This document shows positions 1-7,750 of a DNA stretch of 64,000 bases, one piece after another. A program made the position numbers and the translations under genes. The stretch is from positions 1 through 64,000 of the forward strand of contig JAPOZO010000035.1 in assembly GCA_026706025.1 (NCBI GenBank), read 5' to 3'. How positions within the stretch are numbered: the first letter of the stretch is position 1; the number at the start of each line of letters is the position of its first letter. A model generated the notes under the pieces. The model saw nothing but the letters and a program-made list of their open reading frames with translations, was not told the DNA's origin and did not search any database. The DNA comes from Candidatus Poribacteria bacterium (GTDB taxonomy: Bacteria > Poribacteria > WGA-4E > WGA-3G).

Positions 1-335
1 CGGGTGCCTGCACGAGCAAGTGTGTCCAGCGTCGGTGTTTGGATGGCTGGATGCCTGACAGGAAGTGCGTGAACGCCAGGACATCTGCTCCGGACTCACC
101 CAGCACCTAGCAGTACGGTCCCCCAGAGGACGCTCCAAGAAGCTGTCCTCCACACGGTCGAGCTCTCCATAGATACGCGATACCTGACCCTTTGAGATGC
201 TATCGCTCTCCAGGGCTTGACCAGACCGTCCACTCCACGCAGGTCTGCTGCACCGCCGCCAACAGTGCCTTCTCGTTCAGGCGTAGCAATTTCGGCTTGC
301 AAAGAAGACCAAAATCCTCTGCGTTGCATGGTTAG
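1..335 (-). mobile_element. IS256-family (Mutator-type) transposase relic, frameshifted
   Basis: No intact gene is present, but fragments in different minus-strand frames resemble consecutive parts of an IS256-type transposase. They are EKALLAAVQQ, then RGVDGLVK, then SISKGQVSRIYGELD followed by FLERPLGD, then VLGESGADVLAFTHFL. The second and third correspond to the family's R-VDxLV and GISKSxVSRIxxELD segments. The pieces are colinear but need several frameshifts and an internal deletion, so this is a dead relic that runs off the left window edge. It lies next to a rearrangement junction near base 620. The assignment is from memory of the family's conserved segments; a translated search of the minus strand would settle it. 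Confidence 0.5.
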
Positions 336-625
336 TCAGGAAGCAAATAGGGACACTGCGTTGTCTTTCCAGAGTTCGATGTCACTCTGCCTCTCCGAAT
401 AGTAGCTCGTTTCGCGACGGTAACCATCGTCTACCTCGCCACGATAGGACAGCCAGTTAAAACTCCCCCACGCGCAGAAGATTTCGTCGCATATTACGTA
501 TTTTTCGTGGGTCTCGGCACGCATGGTCTCCAACTGACCCTTGAAGGCTGCAGGTATTTTCTTTCTTAACTCTGACAACGCTTCGTTCGCCTGCTGCCGG
601 TTGCGGGAGTAAATATCTAATAGAC
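336..625 (-). pseudogene. C-terminal fragment of a PLD-like (HKD) protein
   Basis: The reading frame holds the end of a phospholipase-D-like domain: THEKYVICDE followed by WGSFNWLS, i.e. the H-x-K-x4-D motif plus the downstream G-S-x-N. It ends with a plausible native C-terminus about 30 residues later. The N-terminal part of the domain is missing. Upstream of about base 625 the frame no longer looks like PLD and instead coincides with an ankyrin gene on the other strand. Similar HKD C-termini occur in defence-type helicase or DISARM-like proteins, but nothing here shows which parent it came from. Non-functional as it stands. Confidence 0.6.
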
Positions 626-1141
626 TGTGGTGCTGATTTGGCAGCGCATGACGGTTACGCGATTCACTATGCTGGAGAAGTACCAGACAATAAGGAAGTC
701 GTGTCATTACTCATTGCGTATGGAGGCTTGGATGCACATGCCAAGCCATCGAGCGAAACGGCGCGTCAGTTTATATACGCCGTTTTCTTAGCCAATGTAC
801 AACGAGTCAACGCAATGCTCCGTGACGAGCCAATGTTAGTGCAGGAGCGTTACGCCCGTGGTGATACAGCCTTGCACCATGCTGCGCGAAACGGTGACCA
901 AGAAATTGTAGAACAGTTGGTCGGCAGTGGGGCGGATATCAATGTAACATCAGATCACGCGCATTTTCCCCTGTACTGCGCAGCCGGTCATGGACATGTA
1001 GAAACGACGCGGTATCTTGTAGAACATGGCGCGGATTTGCAAGCCAGACTTACGGATGGCAAAACAGTCGTTGAGTGGCTAAAACAATATGCCGATCATG
1101 ATCGTCGCTTGAAATCTTGTCTTGATGTCTTGGAGAAATGA
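614..1141 (+). pseudogene. Ankyrin-repeat protein, 5'-truncated
   Basis: The frame carries about four ankyrin repeats. The best is GDTALHHAARNGDQEIVEQL followed by VGSGADINV; a second is LYCAAGHGHVETTRYLVEHG followed by ADLQ. Ankyrin-like sequence (YLIDCGADLAAHDGYAIHYA) is already recognisable upstream of the first TTG at 638, and there is no Shine-Dalgarno, so the true start has been lost. The frame merges with the opposite-strand PLD fragment near 605-625, so two 5'-truncated genes meet head to head. The first repeats are probably missing. A shortened protein could still be made from an internal start, but I treat it as a broken gene. Confidence 0.6.
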
Positions 1142-1213
1142 TGTCTCAAATGCTGCACAACGATTGTATCGTATCACTGTTTCTACAAAGCCTTCAAAAC
1201 AAGGAAAACCCTA

Positions 1214-1702
1214 ATGAAAGTCCAGATCGCTACACGCGCTGATGTTCCGAGTTGGCTTGAATTGGCATTGGAGGTCGAATTTCTCTTCGGACCGATGGTT
1301 GACCAGCCTGATTTTCAGAACGCCCTACGCAAAAACATAGATCGAGGAAGTGCATATTGTGTTCGGGAACAAGATCGATCTGCTGGAGCACCGTTGATGG
1401 GAGGTTTGTTTCTGTCCTTCAGACAGCCTGAGTATCATATTCGTTGGCTGTCCGTGGCAGAGCAATGGCGTCGCAGGGGTATCGGCACAGTTCTCTTAGA
1501 ACATGTATTTGATTTGATCAAACCACCTGCTGAGTTATTCGTTACAACATTCGGCGAGGATAATCTGGAAGGTCAGCCAGCGCGTCGATTTTACAAGAAG
1601 ATGGGTTTTGAACCTTTTGCAAAGGCATCTCCAGGACCTGAAGGAGGATCCAGAGAAATCTTTCAAAAATCCTTTCTGTCAGATCCTGTTTGTTCTATTT
1701 GA
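1214..1702 (+). CDS. GNAT-family N-acetyltransferase
   Basis: A 162-residue protein with the acetyl-CoA-binding motif of the GCN5 family, RRRGIGTVLL (about residues 87-96, Q/RxxGxG/A type). It is followed by the typical C-terminal ARRFYKKMGFEPF segment where substrate and CoA contacts usually lie. The acceptor substrate cannot be read from the sequence. It sits alone between the ankyrin fragment and a second, decayed GNAT piece. The last 20 or so residues (after PFAKASPG) do not look like a normal GNAT end, which may mean the 3' end was joined to foreign sequence. Confidence 0.8.
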   Translation: MKVQIATRADVPSWLELALEVEFLFGPMVDQPDFQNALRKNIDRGSAYCVREQDRSAGAPLMGGLFLSFRQPEYHIRWLSVAEQWRRRGIGTVLLEHVFDLIKPPAELFVTTFGEDNLEGQPARRFYKKMGFEPFAKASPGPEGGSREIFQKSFLSDPVCSI

Positions 1703-1718
1703 GTCAATTGCCTGTTTA

Positions 1719-1796
1719 TTGGATTCAGTTTCCAGTAATATCTACGCCAAAATCGGTTATGTGCCTGTTGGTGATGCATTGGCATTTGATTTCCTA
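1719..1796 (+). pseudogene. C-terminal relic of a second GNAT acetyltransferase
   Basis: The plus-strand translation contains SSNIYAKIGYVPVGDALAFD, a close match to the C-terminal motif of many GNAT enzymes (N-x-IYxKIGYxPVGD). No start, acetyl-CoA loop or other domain part precedes it. The fragment fills the space between the intact GNAT gene and the trpD-like gene, and probably marks a deletion between two acetyltransferase genes. Confidence 0.5.
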
Positions 1797-1818
1797 ACTT
1801 CAGCGCGGAAGGAAAATC

Positions 1819-2835
1819 GTGATCTCAGAATACATTGACAAAGTCAAAGTCGGTGGATCTCTACAAGTCAGTGAAGCCGAGCAATGTTTGAATACAATAC
1901 TCGAAAAAGATGTACCGGACAAACAGATAGCAGAACTGCTTATAGCACTCTCTGAAAAAGGCGAAACTGCTGATGAGATTCTTGGGTTTTCAAGGGCATT
2001 GTTGGCGAAGTCGAGACCCGTTCCTCTGACTTCCAACGCCATTGATTCATGCGGCACGGGGGGTAGCGGTTTGGATCGGTTCAATGTATCCACCACCGCT
2101 GCATTTGTTCTGTCTGCTGGTGGCGTTCCAGTTATCAAACATGGCAATAAAGGTTCAAAGCGACCGAATGGAAGTTTTGATTTGCTGGAAAAACTTGGCT
2201 GTGAATTCGATTTTGAAGATAACCGATTAGCGGACATTTTCACCAAAACGAAAGTCTGTTTTCTCTTTGCTCGTACATATCATCCGGTGATGAAAGAGGT
2301 TGTAGCTGCCAGACAAATGGCAAATAGGAGAACCATTTTTAATCTCAGTGCACCGCTATGTAACCCCGCAAATCCGCAATATCAAATCCTCGGGACGATT
2401 GATGTAGGTATGGGCAGACAGTTGGCAGAAGTACTCCGCCAACTTGGGCGGAAACGGTTCTTAATTGTTGTTGGTGAACCTGGAATTGACGAGGTTTCAA
2501 TTTCTGGAGCCACGCATATATTTGAACTCACTGACGGTGTTGTCAAAGAATATAACATTAAACCTTCGGACTTCGGGATTACTGAACGAGACTACAGCAC
2601 CATTCCAGGCGGTGATAACGACGAGAATGCGGAAATCTTCCTATCTCTTTTACAAAACCAAGCACCCGAATCAGTCTTGGATCTGGTCTGTCTGAATGCG
2701 GGTGCAGCCTTCTACTGTTTTGGACGGACGGACTCGATCGGGGAAGGTTTTGATCTGAGCAAAAGCCTCTTCAGCAAAGGTTTCGTTCAAGAGAAGTTTC
2801 TTGAATATAAGCGTTTATCCGATGGAATGGATTGA
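1819..2835 (+). CDS. trpD: Anthranilate phosphoribosyltransferase homologue (TrpD-like)
   Basis: A 338-residue protein, the usual TrpD length, that starts at GTG behind a strong GGAAGGA site at 1807-1813. TrpD joins anthranilate to PRPP in tryptophan synthesis. Visible motifs are CGTGG (78-82) with downstream FNVST, KHGN (107-110), YHPVMK (154-159) and NLSAPLCNPA (175-184). Two details deviate. GTGGD is GTGGS, and the normally serine-rich loop after KHGN (SSxSGSADVLE) reads SKRPNGSFDLLE, so substrate or PRPP handling may differ. No other trp gene is near. The next gene is a methyltransferase three bases downstream, so this may be a paralogue in another pathway. Confidence 0.8.
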   Translation: MISEYIDKVKVGGSLQVSEAEQCLNTILEKDVPDKQIAELLIALSEKGETADEILGFSRALLAKSRPVPLTSNAIDSCGTGGSGLDRFNVSTTAAFVLSAGGVPVIKHGNKGSKRPNGSFDLLEKLGCEFDFEDNRLADIFTKTKVCFLFARTYHPVMKEVVAARQMANRRTIFNLSAPLCNPANPQYQILGTIDVGMGRQLAEVLRQLGRKRFLIVVGEPGIDEVSISGATHIFELTDGVVKEYNIKPSDFGITERDYSTIPGGDNDENAEIFLSLLQNQAPESVLDLVCLNAGAAFYCFGRTDSIGEGFDLSKSLFSKGFVQEKFLEYKRLSDGMD

Positions 2836-2838
2836 AAC

Positions 2839-3633
2839 ATGGAAATCACAAGACCGCGACAATACTGGGACGATTACGCATCACGATTCAAAAACCGAAG
2901 CTTAGCAGAAACATACGAACTCCGACCTCCGTATCCAGATGAAACCTATGAGATACTTCTAAATTTGCTCGGAGAACCTCGCGGGAGAGTTCTGGATGTC
3001 GGATGTGGTCCAGGAAAGATTGCACGGGTACTCGTGGATCATGTAGAAGGCGTTGATGCGGTTGACTTCTCACAGGAAATGATCCGAGTAGGAAAGTCCC
3101 TCATCAACGGCTATCACCCAAACCTCCGATGGATCGTTGGACCTATCGAGGAGGTGCAGCTGTCCCCGCCCTACGATATGGTAACGGCTGGTGCCAGTAT
3201 CCATTGGATGGAGTGGAATGTGGTTTTTCCAAGATTCAAGGAGGTGCTGACGACGGATGGGTATCTCGTAATCATTGATGGGGATCGTCCTATTGAATCA
3301 CCTTGGCATGACGCAGAACTTTCACTAATCCATAAGTATTCCACTAATAGACATCATGAGCAGATCGATCTGATTCAAGAACTTGTGAATAGGGGGCATC
3401 TGGAATTGGTTGGAGATAAACGGACGACACCGGTGAGTTTCTCACAATCGCTTACAGACTATGTTCAGTCTTTTCATTCAAGGGAAAGTATGTCCAAAGA
3501 GCACATGGGAGAGGAAAACGTCAAAGCATTTGACACCGAACTGTCGCATATCTTGTCTGACTTTGTTGATGATGAAGGTTTCCTCAGTTTCCAGTTAGAA
3601 GCGAGGGTTACTTGGGGAAGACCACTGACATAA
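2839..3633 (+). CDS. Class I SAM-dependent methyltransferase
   Basis: A 264-residue protein with a canonical SAM-binding motif I, VLDVGCGPGKIARVL (about 51-65), an acidic motif II region (GVDAVDFS) and a following MIxxGKxL helix. This is the Methyltransf_11/25 type. The small-molecule or macromolecular substrate is not evident. It starts three bases after the TrpD-like stop codon, so the two genes are almost certainly co-transcribed and possibly translationally coupled. The C-terminus runs up to a convergent gene on the other strand. Confidence 0.8.
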   Translation: MEITRPRQYWDDYASRFKNRSLAETYELRPPYPDETYEILLNLLGEPRGRVLDVGCGPGKIARVLVDHVEGVDAVDFSQEMIRVGKSLINGYHPNLRWIVGPIEEVQLSPPYDMVTAGASIHWMEWNVVFPRFKEVLTTDGYLVIIDGDRPIESPWHDAELSLIHKYSTNRHHEQIDLIQELVNRGHLELVGDKRTTPVSFSQSLTDYVQSFHSRESMSKEHMGEENVKAFDTELSHILSDFVDDEGFLSFQLEARVTWGRPLT

Positions 3634-3663
3634 AACGTAAAGACTAAACATTCCACCGAATCA

Positions 3664-5790
3664 TTATTCATCGGTTTCTTCAGGAAGACGAAAGTTCGGT
3701 CCGCCATCGGTTGATTGAATACTAAAGCCACTCCACCCCCACCTTTTGTATTTTCCTTTTCCACGGGTATATATCACCTGCGTTAGGTGTTCATCTGTAA
3801 TCGTGATACTGTAACGCCTCTCAATCGTCTCATTTCCAACAGGAATCTGTAATCGTTGAATCTGCTTCTCACCGCCCGCAATCAGGTTTATCTCTAACGG
3901 CTCAGATTCGCTTGCACTGAAATAGCATGTCACTTCGTATACGCCGTTCGGAAGTGCCACTCGGAAAACGCCATCTGCTGTCCCCCAAATGCTATCCTCG
4001 TAGGGGTGTGGAACTTCAGACTCGTTTTCAAAGACCTCCCGTTCTGACTCCGTCAACCAACCGTATTGCCCATCGGTGTAAACCGTATCCACATATACGC
4101 CGATGTGTTCCGGTGCCGTCTGTCCATCATCCGGTTGCAAATCAAAGGCAACGGTGGTTCCACCACCCCACATTTCGGTATCCGGTGCTGCGCGTTTGCG
4201 GCGATAGAGGCGGTTATAGTCGTTGGAATCAAGGAGTTCATACTCTTCCTCCAAGCCAGCAACATCGCCATACTCCGTCCGCCAAATGATGGCATAATCA
4301 GCAGGCAATTCTTTTGCCGTGTATTGTTCTGTTTCCTTGTATTGCAGTGGAAAATGATCCGTATTTGCCTCGTAGTTATTGAGGTAACCGATCCCCTTAT
4401 GCGTTGCCAATAGACACTCAATGTGCCCAAACGGTTCAACGTATTTCGGTTGAAAACCGAGCGAATCTGAAAAACCGCCCCACTCTCCCGGTGTGCTCAT
4501 GAGGATCGTATCCTTTTCATCCATACCTTCTAATGAGAGCGCGTTGGCAATATCCCGATTCAGTAGGGTGTATGTGTGAACATTATAGCCAAGATGCCAT
4601 AAGGATAGGACGATGATGATCCCCGCAACTCCATAGTTTATGTAGCGATGCCCGTTGACGGCGAAAAACGGGAGCAACACAAGGAATATGTACAGATGAA
4701 ACCGGTCGTTTATCCAACCGCCGCTGTAACCCGACCATGGGGCTATGAAATACATCGCAGTGATGAGGACTGCCATGATCAAAAACCCATCCATTTGCGT
4801 CACAACGCGTGTCCAGACCCGTTCGCCAGTCTCTTTCCATTCCTCTGATTCGCGGAATTGATAATAATGCCGGATTCTATCGATAACTGTGAGGACAAAG
4901 GCGATAGCAAAAAAGACCAGTAACACACGTCCGATTAGTATGTGATCGTCTCGGAAGGATACAAGAGATTTCATACCGAAGAAATAGTCGTTTAGCCATT
5001 CAAAACCTTTATGGTTACCATCACCCCCGTGAGCGTTGATAAGGTAGAAATAGTAGGAGAACAAGATAAAGTAAGCAGGTATGAGACTCCCTATGAAAGT
5101 CAGGGCAGGTTTAAGTTTTGTCAGCCCCTCCTTGAAACGCTCTGCCAGTGGCTGTGATGTCTCCTTATAACCCCACATCCCGCGCAGGGCATCGTACGCC
5201 GCCCCGTAAAGAGAAAAGAACGTCAGCGACATGATCAGTAACGCATAAGAGTGGTAGTGCGTGAGGTAGGTCACCAACAGCAATATGTATATGACCACGA
5301 TGTTTGTCAATCCGAGTTTATCTTTCACCCTCCACCAGTAGCCGAGTGTGAAGAAAAACAGAGACATGCTCAGGACAAAGTTGTAGAACCCCATGTGGAG
5401 TAGGTAGTTGTAGGCGAAGAGAAACCCAAGCAGCCCGAAGACCGTATTTCTCTTTTCGACACCGTTGAGGAAATACAAGAGTGAGAGCGGTAGGAGACTG
5501 ATGCAGAGGGTAAGTACGATCTTTTCGCAAACGAGCGGTGGAAAGATGTATAACAATAGTAGCAGAAGCGCGTGGGAGGTCCAGTTCGGAAAGACAGTCG
5601 CATTCAGGTCGTAGACTTCGCGTAACCGGTAGTTTTCGTGGTTGTGATATTCTTTCACAACGTAAGCGTTATAGATATGACTTGCCCCGTCCTGGGTCGG
5701 GAAGTACTTGAAACCCCAAACCGGCAGAAGATGTAGTACTAACATCACAGTAACCGTGACATATCCGATAGATAATCGACCTATTTTCAT
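3664..5790 (-). CDS. Polytopic membrane protein with C-terminal carbohydrate-binding-like domain
   Basis: A 708-residue protein. The first 440 or so residues contain about ten hydrophobic segments, and an early PTQDGASHIYNA motif is reminiscent of GT-C-like glycosyltransferase membrane proteins. From about residue 540 there is a soluble beta-rich module with signature FDLQPDDG, then VYTDGQYGWL, then GVYEVTCYF. It resembles the galactose-binding-like domain found on YXIM esterases and agarases. I choose the ATG at 5790, not the TTG at 5832, because AAGGAA (5801-5806) lies 10 nt upstream. That leader is part of a repeat shared with sdhB. Function unknown; a membrane-bound glycan enzyme with an external sugar-binding domain is an inference. 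Confidence 0.65.
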   Translation of the reverse strand: MKIGRLSIGYVTVTVMLVLHLLPVWGFKYFPTQDGASHIYNAYVVKEYHNHENYRLREVYDLNATVFPNWTSHALLLLLLYIFPPLVCEKIVLTLCISLLPLSLLYFLNGVEKRNTVFGLLGFLFAYNYLLHMGFYNFVLSMSLFFFTLGYWWRVKDKLGLTNIVVIYILLLVTYLTHYHSYALLIMSLTFFSLYGAAYDALRGMWGYKETSQPLAERFKEGLTKLKPALTFIGSLIPAYFILFSYYFYLINAHGGDGNHKGFEWLNDYFFGMKSLVSFRDDHILIGRVLLVFFAIAFVLTVIDRIRHYYQFRESEEWKETGERVWTRVVTQMDGFLIMAVLITAMYFIAPWSGYSGGWINDRFHLYIFLVLLPFFAVNGHRYINYGVAGIIIVLSLWHLGYNVHTYTLLNRDIANALSLEGMDEKDTILMSTPGEWGGFSDSLGFQPKYVEPFGHIECLLATHKGIGYLNNYEANTDHFPLQYKETEQYTAKELPADYAIIWRTEYGDVAGLEEEYELLDSNDYNRLYRRKRAAPDTEMWGGGTTVAFDLQPDDGQTAPEHIGVYVDTVYTDGQYGWLTESEREVFENESEVPHPYEDSIWGTADGVFRVALPNGVYEVTCYFSASESEPLEINLIAGGEKQIQRLQIPVGNETIERRYSITITDEHLTQVIYTRGKGKYKRWGWSGFSIQSTDGGPNFRLPEETDE

Positions 5791-5795
5791 TCTTG

Positions 5796-5841
5796 TAATT
5801 TTCCTTGCGGTTCGTTGAGGTAGGTATGGCAATAAAGTGCC
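5796..5841 (-). repeat. 46-bp leader element carrying the RBS, copy 1
   Basis: The plus-strand 19-mer TAATTTTCCTTGCGGTTCG (5796-5814) recurs exactly at 52160-52178. In both places an AATRAAGTGCC block follows 16-17 bp further out. Both copies lie directly upstream of a start codon and supply its AAGGAA Shine-Dalgarno. Confidence 0.6.
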
Positions 5842-5883
5842 GTTCCGTTTATTCAGCTCGCCGAAGTTGGGCTTAAGTGCGCT

Positions 5884-5943
5884 TGCTGTCGTAGGCGCGA
5901 GTGTTTTTGCTTGGGTGTTTTCCCACGCTCGCGATTCCGATGG
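5884..5943. repeat. Intergenic GC-rich palindromic repeat, copy 1
   Basis: GCGAGTGTTTTTGCT and, about 12 bp on, CGCTCGCGATTCC form a stem (GCGAG/CTCGC) with an inner GGG/CCC pairing. A near-identical element lies at 58181-58228. Both are intergenic. No coding potential is seen. Confidence 0.55.
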
Positions 5944-6009
5944 GTAGTTTCCTCTTTTGCAATTCTAATAGATTTTCGTTTTTGTTTCAATACCCAAATT
6001 CTAAAAAAG

Positions 6010-6046
6010 TTGACATTCATCAACAAATAGGGGTATAATCTGGATA
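6010..6046 (+). promoter_or_regulatory. Strong sigma-70-like promoter, probably leaderless transcript
   Basis: TTGACA (6010-6015), an 18-bp spacer and TATAAT (6034-6039) match consensus exactly. The ATG of the next gene is at 6046, just where transcription should begin, and no Shine-Dalgarno can fit between. This implies a leaderless mRNA. Confidence 0.7.
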
Positions 6047-6999
6047 TGGAAGATGTCTTAAACCAACGCCTTGAAGAATTACCGCACAATCGATACGATA
6101 TTGTCAGCAAACATATCTTTGGAACGTTCACCGAAGATTTATTGCGGACCCTGACCAAAATACCAGGGCTGAAGTTCCTTGAGCAACTTGAGACTGAACT
6201 TCCCACCGTTGAGATACGCCGTATGGACGTTTTGGCGAAGACGCTTATTGAAGCGCAAGAAGTCTTAGTACATATTGAGTTCCAAGTTAGCAGGGAGACG
6301 AGGGCAGAGATACTCCAACGCAAGGTTGGCTATTTCGGGCGATGCTTTGAAAGATACGGGTTGCCGATTTTGTCTTACATCATCTATTTGAGTCCCGATG
6401 CGGGTCAGAATGACCCGGGCGGGTATAACCAAACGTTTCCGGGACACAAGATTGAGATAGAGTATCAAGCGATCCGCCTCAGTGAACTTGAGGGTCAGTC
6501 GATTTTTGAGATGGATCAGATTTCTCTGATGGCATTTGCTCCGTTGATGCGGCCGCGGGCAGGGGTATCAGCGGTTGAATGGGTTGAGGAATGTCATCAA
6601 ATCACACGGGCACTGTCGTTGGAGCCAGAACTTCAGAAGGATTTATTACTATGGCAATGGGTTTTGAGTGGTTTAATCGTTGACCCTGCCGACATCCAAC
6701 ATCTAATGGAGGGACCTATGTTAGAATCATCGACTTACCAGTATATTCTACAACAAGGTATCGAACAAGGTATCGAACAGGGTATCGAACAAGGTATCGA
6801 ACAAGGCAAAAAACAGTACGCAGTTGAAGCAATACTCACAGTGTTAGATGTCCGATTTGAAACGGAGGTCGCAGAAAAGTTAAAGCCTTTTCTGGGTGCC
6901 ATTGACGATCTACAACGTCTGGATCAGTTACACCGTGTTGCCGCGCAAGCATCAAGCATTGATGAGTTTACGCATGCCCTCTTGAACCTTGAAGATTGA
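6046..6999 (+). CDS. Rpn-family PD-(D/E)XK nuclease/transposase-like protein
   Basis: A 317-residue protein of the Rpn (recombination-promoting nuclease) type. The N-terminal half has DxxSKHIFGTF and a PD-(D/E)XK-like core: acidic residues in ELPTVEIRRMDVL, then EVLVHIEFQ. In this family these cut DNA. The C-terminal half has the low-complexity linker of four perfect QGIE repeats (12-bp units, 6754-6801) often seen in the family. It probably works alone. The start at 6046 follows the -10 box directly, so translation is likely leaderless. Confidence 0.75.
   Translation: MEDVLNQRLEELPHNRYDIVSKHIFGTFTEDLLRTLTKIPGLKFLEQLETELPTVEIRRMDVLAKTLIEAQEVLVHIEFQVSRETRAEILQRKVGYFGRCFERYGLPILSYIIYLSPDAGQNDPGGYNQTFPGHKIEIEYQAIRLSELEGQSIFEMDQISLMAFAPLMRPRAGVSAVEWVEECHQITRALSLEPELQKDLLLWQWVLSGLIVDPADIQHLMEGPMLESSTYQYILQQGIEQGIEQGIEQGIEQGKKQYAVEAILTVLDVRFETEVAEKLKPFLGAIDDLQRLDQLHRVAAQASSIDEFTHALLNLED
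6754..6801 (+). repeat. Four in-frame 12-bp tandem repeats (QGIE)
   Basis: The unit CAAGGTATCGAA is repeated four times, with one silent change (CAG for CAA in unit 3), followed by a partial fifth unit. It sits in the linker of the Rpn-type nuclease and would change length in 4-residue steps without a frameshift. Confidence 0.85.
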
Positions 7000-7091
7000 A
7001 TGTGCCTTGTAGCGGAGTCTTCCTGTTACTGAAAAATATGAAGATGAACATGTCCCGGAGTTGAAAGAAATATAGTTTATAGGTTGGATTG

Positions 7092-7685
7092 ATGGAAATT
7101 CCGAGCATCCATATCATCGGCGATGATTCACAGGCAGGAACATACATCTTGGGAATCCGCCTTAAAGAGAACACCACATTACAATTCGGACGGTTCAAGA
7201 AAGGCAAACGGATTTCATTGCCCGTTGGTGATTATGTTTATGTCGGTTCCGCGCTATCAGAAAAAGGCGAGACTTCGTTGGCACGACGGCTCATTCGGCA
7301 CGCAACGCGGAGCGGTGATAAACCGCCACATGCTATCCGAGAAAAAATGGTAAACCAATTCCATGGTTGTGGCTTGGGACCGCCTGACCCATTCCCAAAA
7401 AACGGAAAAAAATTGTTCTGGAACGTTGACTTTCTGTTGGATTTACAATTAACTGAAATTGTCAATGTCATCGCAATTCGTTCGCCTGAACGCTTGGAAT
7501 ATACACTTGCAGAATTACTGGAACGCGACACAGACACACAGATAATTGAAAAAGGTTTAGGCGCGAATGATGCACCCCGCAACACCCATCTACTGCGTGT
7601 TCCCACAGATGAAACGTGGTGGACATCGCTCGCTGATAGTATACAAGAAAATTTTGTATATCAAGCGGACAACGTTGAAAGTTGA
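7092..7685 (+). CDS. DUF123 GIY-YIG-like (Uri-type) endonuclease protein
   Basis: A 197-residue protein with the DUF123 pattern of the GIY-YIG superfamily: GTYILGIRL near the N-terminus, [12 protein letters not shown] (about 43-54) and [10 protein letters not shown] with a downstream WNVDFLL segment. Members are thought to be small nucleases, but the role is not well established. I use the ATG at 7092 and not the preceding in-frame TTG. Its stop overlaps the region where the next gene's long frame begins. The insertion between RHATRS and WNVDFLL is longer than I expect for the family. Confidence 0.7.
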   Translation: MEIPSIHIIGDDSQAGTYILGIRLKENTTLQFGRFKKGKRISLPVGDYVYVGSALSEKGETSLARRLIRHATRSGDKPPHAIREKMVNQFHGCGLGPPDPFPKNGKKLFWNVDFLLDLQLTEIVNVIAIRSPERLEYTLAELLERDTDTQIIEKGLGANDAPRNTHLLRVPTDETWWTSLADSIQENFVYQADNVES

Positions 7686-7750
7686 AACTTTTCACAAAAT
7701 TCGATTTTGGATTTTTACATATTCTAACAACAATTGCTTTTGAGGTAAAT

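Noticed and set aside
6754..6801. Short tandem repeats resembling a CRISPR or VNTR outside a gene
   Set aside because: The repeats are in frame inside the Rpn-type gene (QGIE) and have no spacers.
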